From assembly GCF_036327775.1 (NCBI RefSeq), contig NZ_CP109598.1, positions 6,553,501 through 6,617,500 of the forward strand: DNA of 64,000 nucleotides, in the 5' to 3' direction. Below the pieces are notes generated by a model. The model worked only from the letters and a program-made list of their open reading frames with translations. It was not told the DNA's origin and searched no databases. The DNA comes from Streptomyces sp. NBC_01498. GTDB lineage: Bacteria; Actinomycetota; Actinomycetes; Streptomycetales; Streptomycetaceae. A program made the translations under genes and the position numbers. Of this stretch, positions 1 through 8,362 are shown in pieces. Every line of letters begins with the position of its first letter. The stretch's first letter is position 1.

Positions 1-1
1 C

Positions 2-1054
2 CCCTCCTACGACACCCGTGCCGAGGCCGCCCGGATCGACGAGTTCGCCACCACCGGCGCGCGCCCCGTGGGGCCGCCCGTCTACGCGCGCCTCGACAAC
101 CCGACCACGGCCCGGTTCGAGACGGCGCTCGCGCGGCTGGAGGGCACCGAGAGCGCGGTGGCCTTCGCCAGCGGCATGGCGGCGCTGACGGCCGTGCTGC
201 TCGTACGGTCGGCCGCCGCGCTGCGCCATGTCGTCGCCGTACGTCCTCTGTACGGATGCAGCGACCATCTGCTGACCGCCGGGCTCCTCGGTACGGAGGT
301 CACCTGGACCGACCCGGCCGGTATCGCCGACGCGATCCGGCCCGACACCGGTCTGGTGATGGTCGAGACGCCCGCGAACCCGACCCTCGCGGAGATCGAC
401 ATCGCCGCCGTCGCCCACGACTGCGGCTCGATCCCGCTGCTGGTCGACAACACCTTCGCGACCCCCGTCCTGCAACGGCCCGTCGAGCACGGCGCCCGCC
501 TCGTCCTGCACAGCGCGACGAAGTACCTGGGCGGGCACGGCGACGTCCTCGGCGGTGTCGTGGCCTGCGACGAGGAGTTCGCCCGTGCCCTCCGCCAGGT
601 CCGGTTCGCGACCGGCGGCGTCCTGCACCCGATGGCCGGTTATCTGCTGCTGCGCGGTCTGTCCACGCTGCCCGTACGGGTACGGGCCGCCTCGGCCACC
701 GCGGCCGAACTCGCCCGCAGACTGGCCGACGACCCGCGCGTCGCCCGGGTGCACTACCCGAGTGTCGGCGGCGCGATGGTCTCCTTCGAGGTGCACGGCG
801 ACCCGCACGAGGTGATCGCCGGGGTCCGGCTGATCACCCCGGCGGTGAGCCTGGGCAGCGTCGACACGCTCATCCAGCACCCGGCCTCCATCAGCCACCG
901 CATCGTCCCCGAGGACGACCGCCGTTCGGCCGGGGTGAGCGACCGGCTGCTCCGGATGTCGGTCGGCCTGGAGGACGTCGAGGACCTGTGGCGGGATCTG
1001 ACACAGGCGCTCAGCTTGTCGTTCGAGCGGTCCCGCGAATCAGCCGCACGGTAG
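2..1054 (+). CDS. Trans-sulfuration family PLP enzyme (Cys/Met metabolism), 5' truncated
   Basis: The reading frame is open from the window edge, so the start lies upstream; about 350 residues are visible. It is a fold-type I PLP enzyme of the cystathionine gamma-synthase / methionine gamma-lyase family. Visible hallmarks are the substrate-loop motif YARLDNPTTARFE, the SGMAAL cofactor loop, the aspartate in LLVDNTFATP and the Schiff-base lysine in HSATKYLGGHGD. The C-terminal SVGLEDVEDLWRDL is also typical. It probably makes or cleaves C-S bonds in cystathionine, homoserine esters or methionine; the exact reaction cannot be read from sequence. It converges on the EamA exporter across a hairpin. 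Confidence 0.9.
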   Translation, partial: PSYDTRAEAARIDEFATTGARPVGPPVYARLDNPTTARFETALARLEGTESAVAFASGMAALTAVLLVRSAAALRHVVAVRPLYGCSDHLLTAGLLGTEVTWTDPAGIADAIRPDTGLVMVETPANPTLAEIDIAAVAHDCGSIPLLVDNTFATPVLQRPVEHGARLVLHSATKYLGGHGDVLGGVVACDEEFARALRQVRFATGGVLHPMAGYLLLRGLSTLPVRVRAASATAAELARRLADDPRVARVHYPSVGGAMVSFEVHGDPHEVIAGVRLITPAVSLGSVDTLIQHPASISHRIVPEDDRRSAGVSDRLLRMSVGLEDVEDLWRDLTQALSLSFERSRESAAR

Positions 1055-1069
1055 CGACAGACGGCTCCA

Positions 1070-1102
1070 GCGGGGCACGAGGACAACGTCCTCGCGCCCC
1101 GC
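1070..1102. terminator. Bidirectional hairpin terminator
   Basis: A 15-base inverted repeat (1070-1084 with 1088-1102) has a single A/C mismatch and a three-base loop, and lies exactly between two convergent genes. There is no U tract, as usual in Streptomyces. Confidence 0.7.
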
Positions 1103-1117
1103 GTCGTCCCCGTCCGG

Positions 1118-2089
1118 TCACCCGGCGGAGGGCCCCGCCGGGCGGGACTCGGCCACCGCGAGACCGCCCACGGCCGAGAGCAGCAGCAGCGTGCCGGTCA
1201 CCGTCGCCGCCGTGAGCTGTTCGCCGAGCAGGGTCACCGCGAGCACCGCGGCGCTCACCGGCTCGATCAGCATCACCACGGCCGCGGTCGTCGCCCGTAC
1301 CGCCGCCACCCCCGCGAAGTACAGGGGGTAGGCGAGTGCGGTCGTGACGGCGGCGACGTAGGCCATGAGCAGCAGCACCAGGCCGAGGTGGTCGGTGTGG
1401 GGGGCGATGCCCTCCGCCCAGGCGAAGGGCATCAGGACCGCGGCACCGATCCCGAAGGACCACAACGTCAGGCTGTACGGGTTCTCACCGGTACCGTGCC
1501 GTCCCGTCCACCGGGCCAGCAGCGTCGCCACGGCGTAGCCCGCGGCCGACAGGAGCGCGTACGCCACCCCGAGAGGATCGACCGTGCCCTTCCGGTCGCC
1601 CAGGACGAGCACGGCCAGACCGCCCAGGGCCCCGCACACCGCCAGTGCGCCGAAGCGCCCGATCCGCTCGCGCAGGAGCAGCCGGCCGCCGAGGGCGGTG
1701 AGCACCGGGCCGGCGCCGAGCGCGACGATGGTCCCGACGGCCAGCCCGGTCTCCCGCACGGCCCCGAAGTAGGCGGTCTGGAAGACCGCCAGCCCGATCC
1801 CCGTACCGAGAAGGAGAGGCCACCGGCGCCGGGCCGGCCTGGGTCCTCCAGTCGCGGGGACGGTTCGGGCGGGGCGCAGGGCGCGGGCGGCGAGCAGCAG
1901 GGCGAGGCCGCTGACGTACCGCCAGAACGAGACGGCGACGGGGCCGAGGTCGCTGGACCGGTACATGATGTCGACGGCCGCGCCCGTCGTGCCCCAGGTG
2001 ACGCCGGCGACAGTGAGACAGAGAAGTCCGCGCCGGACGGACCGGGGCCCGGCGGGCAGCGAAGAGGTTTCCAGCACAGTTCTGGACAC
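1118..2089 (-). CDS. EamA/DMT-family transporter
   Basis: 323-residue integral membrane protein with about ten hydrophobic helices in two repeated EamA halves. The [12 protein letters not shown] motif lies in the first helix and [11 protein letters not shown] in the second half. The family exports amino acids or other metabolites; the substrate here is unknown, though the neighbouring sulfur-amino-acid enzyme makes amino-acid export plausible. I chose the GTG at 2089 because GGAG lies seven bases upstream; a frame open to 2293 has no family similarity before that point. The long, repeat-rich leader region is described separately. Confidence 0.88.
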   Translation of the reverse strand: MSRTVLETSSLPAGPRSVRRGLLCLTVAGVTWGTTGAAVDIMYRSSDLGPVAVSFWRYVSGLALLLAARALRPARTVPATGGPRPARRRWPLLLGTGIGLAVFQTAYFGAVRETGLAVGTIVALGAGPVLTALGGRLLLRERIGRFGALAVCGALGGLAVLVLGDRKGTVDPLGVAYALLSAAGYAVATLLARWTGRHGTGENPYSLTLWSFGIGAAVLMPFAWAEGIAPHTDHLGLVLLLMAYVAAVTTALAYPLYFAGVAAVRATTAAVVMLIEPVSAAVLAVTLLGEQLTAATVTGTLLLLSAVGGLAVAESRPAGPSAG

Positions 2090-2198
2090 AGTGCGTTCTC
2101 CAGACGGAGTCAGTGAATGTCGTCTCCCGTCTGCGGGCACGGCCGACCGGCGCGTCGGCTCCCAGCCGGAACCGGCACGCGGACAAGGGCGACCCGCG

Positions 2199-2234
2199 CT
2201 AGGCGGCGGGAGGCGAAAGCACTGTGGAACGCAT
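2199..2234 (-). other. Possible leader mini-ORF upstream of the EamA gene
   Basis: An ATG-started 11-codon frame reading [11 protein letters not shown] ends 109 bases before the transporter start and could be an attenuation-type leader peptide. Its ribosome site is poor. A hairpin at 2261-2301, with CATGGGCC/GGCCCATG plus GAGCG/CGCTC arms, lies just upstream. I do not recognise this peptide as a known leader. Confidence 0.2.
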
Positions 2235-2300
2235 GGACCAGACCCTACGCACAAGGAAACGAGCGCATGGGCCCTTCCGCTTCTTCGGCCCATGAACGCT

Positions 2301-2340
2301 CGTCAGACCGTCAGACCGTCAGACCGTCAGACCGTCAGTC
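2301..2340. repeat. 8-bp tandem repeat CGTCAGAC, five copies
   Basis: Four exact copies of CGTCAGAC at 2301-2332 plus one with a single change (CGTCAGTC). The array is in the non-coding interval between the EamA gene and the ACT-GNAT gene. It looks like a slippage-prone microsatellite. Confidence 0.9.
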
Positions 2341-2401
2341 GTCGGCCGAGACCCTCGTCCGCCGCGCGGTCCGCCGCCGAATCCGGGCCGGGCCGGTATC
2401 C

Positions 2402-2443
2402 CGTCTGCCGTCTGCCCTCTGCCCTCTGCCCTCTGCGGTCTGC
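2402..2443. repeat. 7-bp tandem repeat, six copies
   Basis: Six consecutive 7-mers of the form (C/G)(G/C)TCTGC: two CGTCTGC, three CCTCTGC and one GGTCTGC. They lie 60 bases downstream of the 8-bp array. The rest of the 2090-2573 interval shows no convincing gene. Confidence 0.85.
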
Positions 2444-2573
2444 CGTCCGGCCTCCCGGTCGAGATCCTGACCCGCACGCGGTCGGGACGGAAGGCCGACG
2501 GCCCGCCGCCGTGAGTCCACGATCCCGAGAGGCGGGCACTCAAGCACGGCGGCGGGGCGAGGAGCAGACCTTC

Positions 2574-4004
2574 TTAGGAGGCGTGGTCCCGCCCGGCCGT
2601 CTCCCGGTGGAGCGGTGTTCCGTCGGTGCCGGGTGCCCCCCGCTCGTGTGCCGGGCGGAGGCGGGCGGTGACGACCAGCGTGCCGTCCTCTATCTGGTAG
2701 TCGAGGGGCAGCCCGAGTCCGCGCATGGCGGCGACCATGCCGGTGTTGGACGCCTCGGTGACGGCGTACACGCTCGTGCTGCCCGCGTCGACGGCCAGCG
2801 CGACGAGCCGGCCGAGCAGGTCGGAGCCGATGCCCCGGCCCTGCCAGGTGTCCTCCACGATCAGCGCGACCTCGGTCTCGTCGCCGTCCCACAGAAGGTG
2901 GCCGAGGGCGACCAGCCGCCCCGACGCCGTCTGTGCCTTGAGCGTCCGCCCGTGACGGGGGCTCAGCAGATGGTCCAGATAGCGGTCCGCGTCGGTGGCC
3001 GGGCCGTGGTAGCGCAGGCCCAGGGTGCGTTCCGAGCAGCGCTCGTGCATCGCGGACGCCGCGTCGACGTCGCCCCGGTCGGCGCGGCGTACGGTGATCC
3101 GCCCCTCGGGCAGCCGCAGGACGTCCCGGTTGCGCGGGACACGCGGGCCGAGGCGCGCGTCGAGTTCGACCAGGGCGCGGGCCCGCGCGAACTCGGTGGG
3201 CGTGAACGGCAGATAGGGCCGCTCGACACTGATCACCCCGCCGTGCGGGTCGCGCATCCGCATCGTGGTGCCGTCCAGGACGGACTCGGCGGGGGCGCCG
3301 CCGTCCGCCGCCCCGTCGGCGAGGGAGCCGGCGGGCAGCGAGTGGATCGTGCAGCGGCCGAGCAACTGGCGCAGCGCGAGCGGCAGTTCTGCGGCGTCGA
3401 GGGCGGTACGGGTGGCCAGGCCCAGGATCCGGACCGGGGCGTCGACGAGGTCGTGCGCGTCGGCGCGTTCGATCCAGATGTCCGCGCCGCCCGCCAGCGC
3501 GATCTCCCGGGTGAGCTGCCGCGCGGGCAGCGCCGCCGGGGCGCGCAGCAGGAACTCGTCCACGGTGCCGGTGGCCAGCGGGTGCGTCTGGAGGGTGAGG
3601 ATGTCCACCCGGCGGCGGGCCAGCACCGTGCAGAGGGCGGCCAGCGAGCCGGGGGTGTCGCGTACGGTGGCGCGCATCCGCCACAGCGCGGTCGCGGGGT
3701 CGTCGGCGCCGGGCGCGCCGGTACCGGCGGTGTCACCGGGCCGGCCGGACGCCGGGTGGGCCGGTGCCGTGTCGGTGGTGGGCGGGTGGCCGTGGCGCCG
3801 GGACCACCAGGTGTGGAAGGCGGCCGTCACGACCAGGACGATCGCGGAGAAGGCGAGCAGTAAGGGTCCGTCCGGCCCGTGCGCGATCATGTTCGCCACG
3901 GCGTCGGCGACCGCGACCGCCGTGAAGAGGGCGGCCAGTTCGACGAGATCCCGTCGCCAGTGGTGGGGGCGGCGGGCACTCTTCGAGGGAGTCACATCGG
4001 TCAT
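2574..4004 (-). CDS. Membrane-anchored ACT-domain / GNAT acetyltransferase protein
   Basis: 476 residues. The N-terminal ~75 residues hold two hydrophobic segments. There follows an ACT-like regulatory region (MRATVRDTPGSLAALCTVL, roughly residues 110-180) and a second one around 190-280. The C-terminal GNAT domain carries the acetyl-CoA loop motif QGRGIG and the strand VALIVEDTW. It is probably a small-molecule-controlled acetyltransferase at the membrane; no substrate can be assigned. The start at ATG 4004 follows a GAGG only two bases away; an in-frame GTG at 4022 is an alternative. Confidence 0.8.
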   Translation of the reverse strand: MTDVTPSKSARRPHHWRRDLVELAALFTAVAVADAVANMIAHGPDGPLLLAFSAIVLVVTAAFHTWWSRRHGHPPTTDTAPAHPASGRPGDTAGTGAPGADDPATALWRMRATVRDTPGSLAALCTVLARRRVDILTLQTHPLATGTVDEFLLRAPAALPARQLTREIALAGGADIWIERADAHDLVDAPVRILGLATRTALDAAELPLALRQLLGRCTIHSLPAGSLADGAADGGAPAESVLDGTTMRMRDPHGGVISVERPYLPFTPTEFARARALVELDARLGPRVPRNRDVLRLPEGRITVRRADRGDVDAASAMHERCSERTLGLRYHGPATDADRYLDHLLSPRHGRTLKAQTASGRLVALGHLLWDGDETEVALIVEDTWQGRGIGSDLLGRLVALAVDAGSTSVYAVTEASNTGMVAAMRGLGLPLDYQIEDGTLVVTARLRPAHERGAPGTDGTPLHRETAGRDHAS

Positions 4005-4209
4005 GACCTCACTGTGACCCACCGGTGTTGCACGATCACGAACGTACTGTGACTGATGGGTAAAAGATGCTTCTGTTTGCCTATCGTTGCCTATCGCGCA
4101 CTTTTGGTTGATTTATGGCGCGACCCGGCGGCGGGGCGCCCGGCGACCGGCCCCGGCGGTCGTGCCGAGACTACCCGCCCGGCCGCCGGGACCCCGTACC
4201 CGACGGCGA

Positions 4210-5823
4210 CTACTGGCCGACCAGACCCGGCCTCAGCACCTTGCTGAACAGCACCGTGTTCCCCTCGGCCCGCAGCCGTACCGTCAGCTCACCGCTGCCG
4301 CCGTCGATGTCGACCTCGCCGAAGTACTGCGACGACTCCATCGGCGAGACGTTCGCCCGCTCCGGCGCCCGCACGAACACCCGGTCCGGCCCGAACGTCC
4401 CGTCCAGCGCGTTCGCCGGGAAACCGCCCGCCGCCAGCGGACCCGAGACGAACTCCCAGAACGGCGCGAAATCCTTGAACGCCGCCCGCTCCGGGGCGTA
4501 GTGCTGCGCCGAGGTGTAGTGCACGTCCGCCGTCAGCCACACCGTGCCGGTGATCCTCCGGTGCTTGACGAACCGCAGCAGTTCGGCGATCTGGAGCTCC
4601 CGCCCCAGCGGCGCGCCCGGGTCGCCCTGCGCGATCGCCTCGATGTTCTCCGTACCGTCCGGCACCACCAGACCGATCGGCATGTCGGAAGCGATGACCT
4701 TCCACACCGCCCGGGACCGGGACAACTCACGCTTGAGCCAGTCGAGTTGCTCGGCGCCGAGTATGCCCGTGGTGTCGTCGGCCTGCCGGCCGGGGGAGTT
4801 GGCGTTCCGGAAGGAGCGCATGTCCAGCACGAACACGTCGAGCAGCGGCCCGTAGCGCACCACCCGGTGCACCCGCCGGTCCGCGCCGCGCGCCCGCAGC
4901 GTGCCCACCGGGACGTACTCGCCGAACGCCCGGAGCGAGCGCGCCGCCAGCACGTCGACGTCCTTCTCCTGATAGCGGACGTCGTCCAGGATCTGCCCCG
5001 GGTACCAGTTGTTGCGCACCTCGTGGTCGTCCCACTGCGTGATCGTGGGCACCCGCGCGTTGAACCGGCGGACGTTGTGGTCCAGCAGGTTGTAGCGGAA
5101 CTGACCCCGGTACTCGTCCAGCGTCTCCGCGACCTTCGCCTTCTCCTCGGTGACGAGGTTGCGCCAGATCCGCCCGTCCGGCAGCGTCACCGACGGCACC
5201 AGCGGCCCGTCCGCGTACACGCTGTCGCCGCTGCACAGGAAGAAGTCGGGGTCGAGCCGGCGCATCTCGTCGTACGCGCGGTAGCCGCCGATGTCCGGGT
5301 TGATGCCCCAGCCCTGACCGGCGATGTCGCCCGACCACAGGAACCGCACGCCCTGCCGCCGCCTCTCGGGCGCCGTACGGAACGAGCCGTACACCGGCTT
5401 TCCGGTACGCCGGGGGTCGTCGGGATCGGCCAGCGTCACCCGGTAGTGCACCCGCTCACCGGCGGGCAGGCCGTGCAGCGGTGTCGTCCCAGTGAAGTCG
5501 GTGCCCGGCCCCAGCAGCGGGCCGTACCAGGTGCGTGTACGGCGGAACGAACCGGTCGCCGAGGTCTCCACCAGCATCCGCGCGGGCCGGTCGGAACGGA
5601 TCCACACCAGGGCCGAGGACGAGGTGACATCGCCGGTCTGGACACCCCAGCCGGCGCTCGGCCGGCCCGAGAACGCCTGGGCGGGCGCGGCGCCCGCGAA
5701 CGTCCCGGCGACGGTCGCGGCGGCGGTCGCAGGGACCGCCAGCGCCGCGGAGGCGGCCAGGGAGCCGCGCAGCACGGTACGGCGGTCCGTGGCGGGAACG
5801 GGCTTGCGGGGGCTGTTCGACAT
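4210..5823 (-). CDS. phoD: Alkaline phosphatase D family, Tat-exported
   Basis: 537 residues. It begins with a twin-arginine signal (DRRTVLRGS followed by an Ala-rich hydrophobic stretch and a likely cleavage site near APAQA). An N-terminal Fn3-like PhoD_N domain precedes a metallophosphatase domain with metal-binding motifs WSGDIAGQGWGIN, FFLCSGDSVYADG and TQWDDHEVRNNWYPG. The family is a Ca/Fe-dependent phosphomonoesterase/diesterase acting outside the membrane to release phosphate. GGAGG lies eight bases before the ATG. A PHO-box-like direct repeat lies about 155 bases upstream. Confidence 0.92.
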   Translation of the reverse strand: MSNSPRKPVPATDRRTVLRGSLAASAALAVPATAAATVAGTFAGAAPAQAFSGRPSAGWGVQTGDVTSSSALVWIRSDRPARMLVETSATGSFRRTRTWYGPLLGPGTDFTGTTPLHGLPAGERVHYRVTLADPDDPRRTGKPVYGSFRTAPERRRQGVRFLWSGDIAGQGWGINPDIGGYRAYDEMRRLDPDFFLCSGDSVYADGPLVPSVTLPDGRIWRNLVTEEKAKVAETLDEYRGQFRYNLLDHNVRRFNARVPTITQWDDHEVRNNWYPGQILDDVRYQEKDVDVLAARSLRAFGEYVPVGTLRARGADRRVHRVVRYGPLLDVFVLDMRSFRNANSPGRQADDTTGILGAEQLDWLKRELSRSRAVWKVIASDMPIGLVVPDGTENIEAIAQGDPGAPLGRELQIAELLRFVKHRRITGTVWLTADVHYTSAQHYAPERAAFKDFAPFWEFVSGPLAAGGFPANALDGTFGPDRVFVRAPERANVSPMESSQYFGEVDIDGGSGELTVRLRAEGNTVLFSKVLRPGLVGQ

Positions 5824-5977
5824 CGATGGGCCTCCTGCGGCGGGGGTACGGGACGGCGGACCCCGGCTGACGCGAGGCCCGCCACGGCCATACCTAGCGC
5901 CCGGCGGCGGCCGGTGCGCGAACCCCGGATGAACACCCGGCCGGTGCCGCGGCGGCCCCTGCCGCGCTTCTCGGCCA

Positions 5978-5999
5978 AACCTGCGAACTCTGCGTGAAC
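5978..5999 (-). promoter_or_regulatory. Candidate PhoP (PHO) box upstream of phoD
   Basis: Read on the minus strand, two adjacent 11-base units GTTCACGCAGA and GTTCGCAGGTT match the Streptomyces PHO-box pattern of GTTCAC-type direct repeats with 11-base periodicity. They face phoD. The second unit is degenerate. Confidence 0.5.
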
Positions 6000-6042
6000 G
6001 ATCTGTGGCAGAGTGCGATTCTGACTGCCGAAGCCCGCAGAA

Positions 6043-6077
6043 TTGGTCTTGACCAACGCGGCGGCCCGTCCTACCCT
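6043..6077 (+). promoter_or_regulatory. DasR-type (dre-like) operator overlapping a promoter
   Basis: TTGGTC-TT-GACCAA (6043-6056) is a palindrome nearly identical to the GntR/DasR operator core TGGTCTAGACCA. TTGACC at 6050-6055 can act as a -35 box with TACCCT at 6072-6077 as -10 (16-base spacer). A bound repressor would therefore cover the -35 box. The element is about 100 bases upstream of the GntR-family gene, suggesting autoregulation or control by DasR. Confidence 0.65.
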
Positions 6078-6156
6078 CGGAGGGTTAGTGCAGGAACCTT
6101 TAATAAACAAGTGCAGGGAAAAGCCGCCGGGGACACGGCGATTGCGGAGGATCACG

Positions 6157-6921
6157 GTGGGGACCACGCAGCTGGAAACGGTGCCGGAACCGAAGTACTG
6201 GCACCTCAAGACCGTGTTGGGCGAGGCTCTCGACTCCGACTTCGCGGTCGGGGAGGTACTGCCCAACGAGCGTGACCTCGCGGCGCGGTTCGGCGTCGCG
6301 CGCGCCACGCTCCGCCAGGCGCTCGAACAACTCGAACTCGAAGGCCGGTTGCAGCGCCGCCGGGGCGTCGGCACGACCGTGGCGCCGCCCCGTATGGGCG
6401 TCGACGTGTCGACCGGCCAGCAGGAGTGGCCGGGCGCCGACCCGGACGCCTGGCAGCCCCTCGACTCCGTGTGGGCCACGCCGCCCCCCGCCGTCGTCGC
6501 GATGCTCGGCACGGACCCGGCCGGCGAGGTCCACGTGGTCCGCAGGACCCGGGTGACCCACGGCCAGACCGTGGCGGCCGAGCTGCTGTACGTGCCCGCG
6601 GCGTCCGTGCCCGAACTGCCCGCCATAGACATCCCCTCGGGCCCCGCCCGCGCCCGCAGCGTGCTGCGCGAGCTCCAGCGGCTCGGCATGGAGGGCCAGG
6701 ACCGCGCCGTCGAGCTGGGCTCGGCCCGCGCGGACGACGCCAAGGACCTCGACCGGCTGCCCGGCGCGCCCGTCCTCGTGGTGACCACCCGTTACCTCGC
6801 CGGAGGGCGTACGGCCGCCGTGTCCATGGCGACCTACCGGGCCGACACCTGCCGGCTCACCTTCGGGGACTCCGGTGACGTGCGGATAAGCCACCACGCC
6901 GACGAACGCCGGGCGTCCTGA
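6157..6921 (+). CDS. GntR-family (HutC/UTRA) transcriptional regulator
   Basis: 254 residues: a winged helix (residues ~10-80, LPNERDLAARFGVARATLRQ then a wing ending RRRGVGTTVAPP) followed by a UTRA ligand-binding domain. It resembles DasR/YvoA regulators that sense phosphorylated amino sugars or related sugars. The ligand is not known. The start is GTG 6157, seven bases after GGAGG; a longer frame from 6043 overlaps the operator and lacks a ribosome site. It converges on the ROK regulator. Confidence 0.88.
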   Translation: MGTTQLETVPEPKYWHLKTVLGEALDSDFAVGEVLPNERDLAARFGVARATLRQALEQLELEGRLQRRRGVGTTVAPPRMGVDVSTGQQEWPGADPDAWQPLDSVWATPPPAVVAMLGTDPAGEVHVVRRTRVTHGQTVAAELLYVPAASVPELPAIDIPSGPARARSVLRELQRLGMEGQDRAVELGSARADDAKDLDRLPGAPVLVVTTRYLAGGRTAAVSMATYRADTCRLTFGDSGDVRISHHADERRAS

Positions 6922-6965
6922 CCGCGAGAACCACCCCGCAGATCACCCGTACCCGTCCCCCGCCC

Positions 6966-6997
6966 ACGGCCCGTCGCCCGGTTCAGCGACGGGCCGT
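6966..6997. terminator. Bidirectional terminator hairpin
   Basis: A 12-base perfect stem (6966-6977 with 6986-6997) with an eight-base loop sits between the convergent GntR and ROK genes. It overlaps the last codons of the ROK gene. Confidence 0.75.
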
Positions 6998-8140
6998 CGC
7001 CGTGCCCTCGACGGCGAACAGCTGTTCCTCGACCTGGTCCAGCGCCAGGCGCAGCGCGCCGGTCGCCACCGCCGCCTCGCCCAGCAGCGACAGCGCCACC
7101 CTCGGCGGGCGCAGACAGTAGCGCGACAACTGGTCGCGCAGCGGGTCGAGTACGCCGTCGAGACCGGCCGCCCAGCCGCCGATGACCACCAGCTCCGGGT
7201 CGAGCGCCAGGACCAGCGCCGCCACGTCGTGGACCAGCCGCTGGATGAACCGTTCCATCGCCTGCGTCGCCCCGACGTCCCCCTCCTTGGCGCGCGCGAA
7301 CACCCGGGCCACCGCCCGCTCGTCCAGCGGGTGCAGCGGCTCGTCCGTCGTGGACAGCAGCTTCTCCGGTGTCACCTCGCGGCCCAGCAGATGCAGCGCC
7401 CCGATCTCACCGGCCGCGCCGCCGAAGCCCCGGTGCAGCCGCCCGCCGATCAGCGACCCGGCGCCCGGACTGAGACCGGCCAGGACGAAGACGATGTCGT
7501 CCGACTCGGTGGCCGCGCCCTTCCAATGCTCGGCCACCGCCGCCGCGTTGGCGTCGTTCTCCACCAGCACCGGACAGCGGAACGAGCGCCGCAGCCGCTC
7601 CCCGAGGGCCAGCCCGGTCCAGTCGGGCAGCGCCGTACCGAGCCGTACGGTCCCGTCGGCCTCCACGATGCCGGGACTGCCGACGCCCACGGCCCGCAGC
7701 GAACTGCGCGCCACCCCCGCGCGGCGCAGCACGTCGGCGACGACCACCCGCACCCGGTCCAGCCGCTCGTCCGCCGACGCGCTCGTCGTGGCCTCGCGCG
7801 AACTCGCCCCGATGATGCGGCCGTCGAGCCCGGACAGCAGCGCGGCCACCCGGTGCGGCCCGATCTCGATGCCCAGCAGATGCCCCGCCTCGGCCCGGAA
7901 CCGGAACCTGCGCGCCGGACGGCCCTGCCGGCGGGTCTCACCCTCGCCCGGCGCCGACTCCACGACCAGTCCGGTCTCCATCAGCCCCTCGACGACGCCC
8001 TCGACCGTGGGACGCGACAGACCGGTGATCCGGGTCAGATCCGTGAAGGTGGGGCAGTCGGCTCCCCGCAGGGCGTGCAGCACCACGGCGGAGTTGATCC
8101 GCCGCAGCAAGGACGGGTCCCCGCCGGTCAGCCGCCCCAC
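6983..8140 (-). CDS. ROK-family transcriptional regulator
   Basis: 385 residues: N-terminal winged helix (residues ~10-75, ITGLSRPTVEGVVEGL) and a C-terminal ROK/ASKHA domain with the ENDANAAA sugar-binding loop. The zinc motif CxCGxxGC of functional ROK kinases is absent; the corresponding loop reads GFGGAAGEIGALHLLG. This points to a sugar-responsive repressor rather than a kinase. The start is GTG 8140 with GGAGG seven bases upstream. The target operon is not evident nearby. Confidence 0.88.
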   Translation of the reverse strand: MGRLTGGDPSLLRRINSAVVLHALRGADCPTFTDLTRITGLSRPTVEGVVEGLMETGLVVESAPGEGETRRQGRPARRFRFRAEAGHLLGIEIGPHRVAALLSGLDGRIIGASSREATTSASADERLDRVRVVVADVLRRAGVARSSLRAVGVGSPGIVEADGTVRLGTALPDWTGLALGERLRRSFRCPVLVENDANAAAVAEHWKGAATESDDIVFVLAGLSPGAGSLIGGRLHRGFGGAAGEIGALHLLGREVTPEKLLSTTDEPLHPLDERAVARVFARAKEGDVGATQAMERFIQRLVHDVAALVLALDPELVVIGGWAAGLDGVLDPLRDQLSRYCLRPPRVALSLLGEAAVATGALRLALDQVEEQLFAVEGTATARR

Positions 8141-8200
8141 GGTGGACCTCCCTGCTCGCGCGCGTGTCTGCCGGATGGTACTCGGTGGTCGCCGGGGCGG

Positions 8201-8362
8201 CTAACGGACGACGACAGGGGGACACGGCGCGGGCCGGAAGGCGTTCCGGCCCGCCCGGCGGGGTCGGAAGCCGTACGGGCCGAAGCGGCCCCAGCCCACC
8301 AGGGCGGACAGGATCAGCAGGACGGCGTTGAAGCCGATCGCCGGGGTCTCCTTGCGGCGGGC
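8201..8362 (-). pseudogene. C-terminal stub of a membrane protein gene
   Basis: A minus-strand frame ending at TAG 8201 encodes RRKETPAIGFNAVLLILSAL, then VGWGRFGPYG and a basic tail. It reads like one C-terminal transmembrane helix of a small membrane protein (DoxX-like proteins end similarly, a tentative comparison). No start or upstream domain exists, because the frame runs directly into the truncated TetR remnant. It appears to be what is left after a deletion. Confidence 0.45.

Noticed and set aside
6983..8140. ROK protein as a sugar kinase
   Set aside because: It has an N-terminal winged helix and lacks the Cys zinc motif of ROK kinases, so regulator is the better call.
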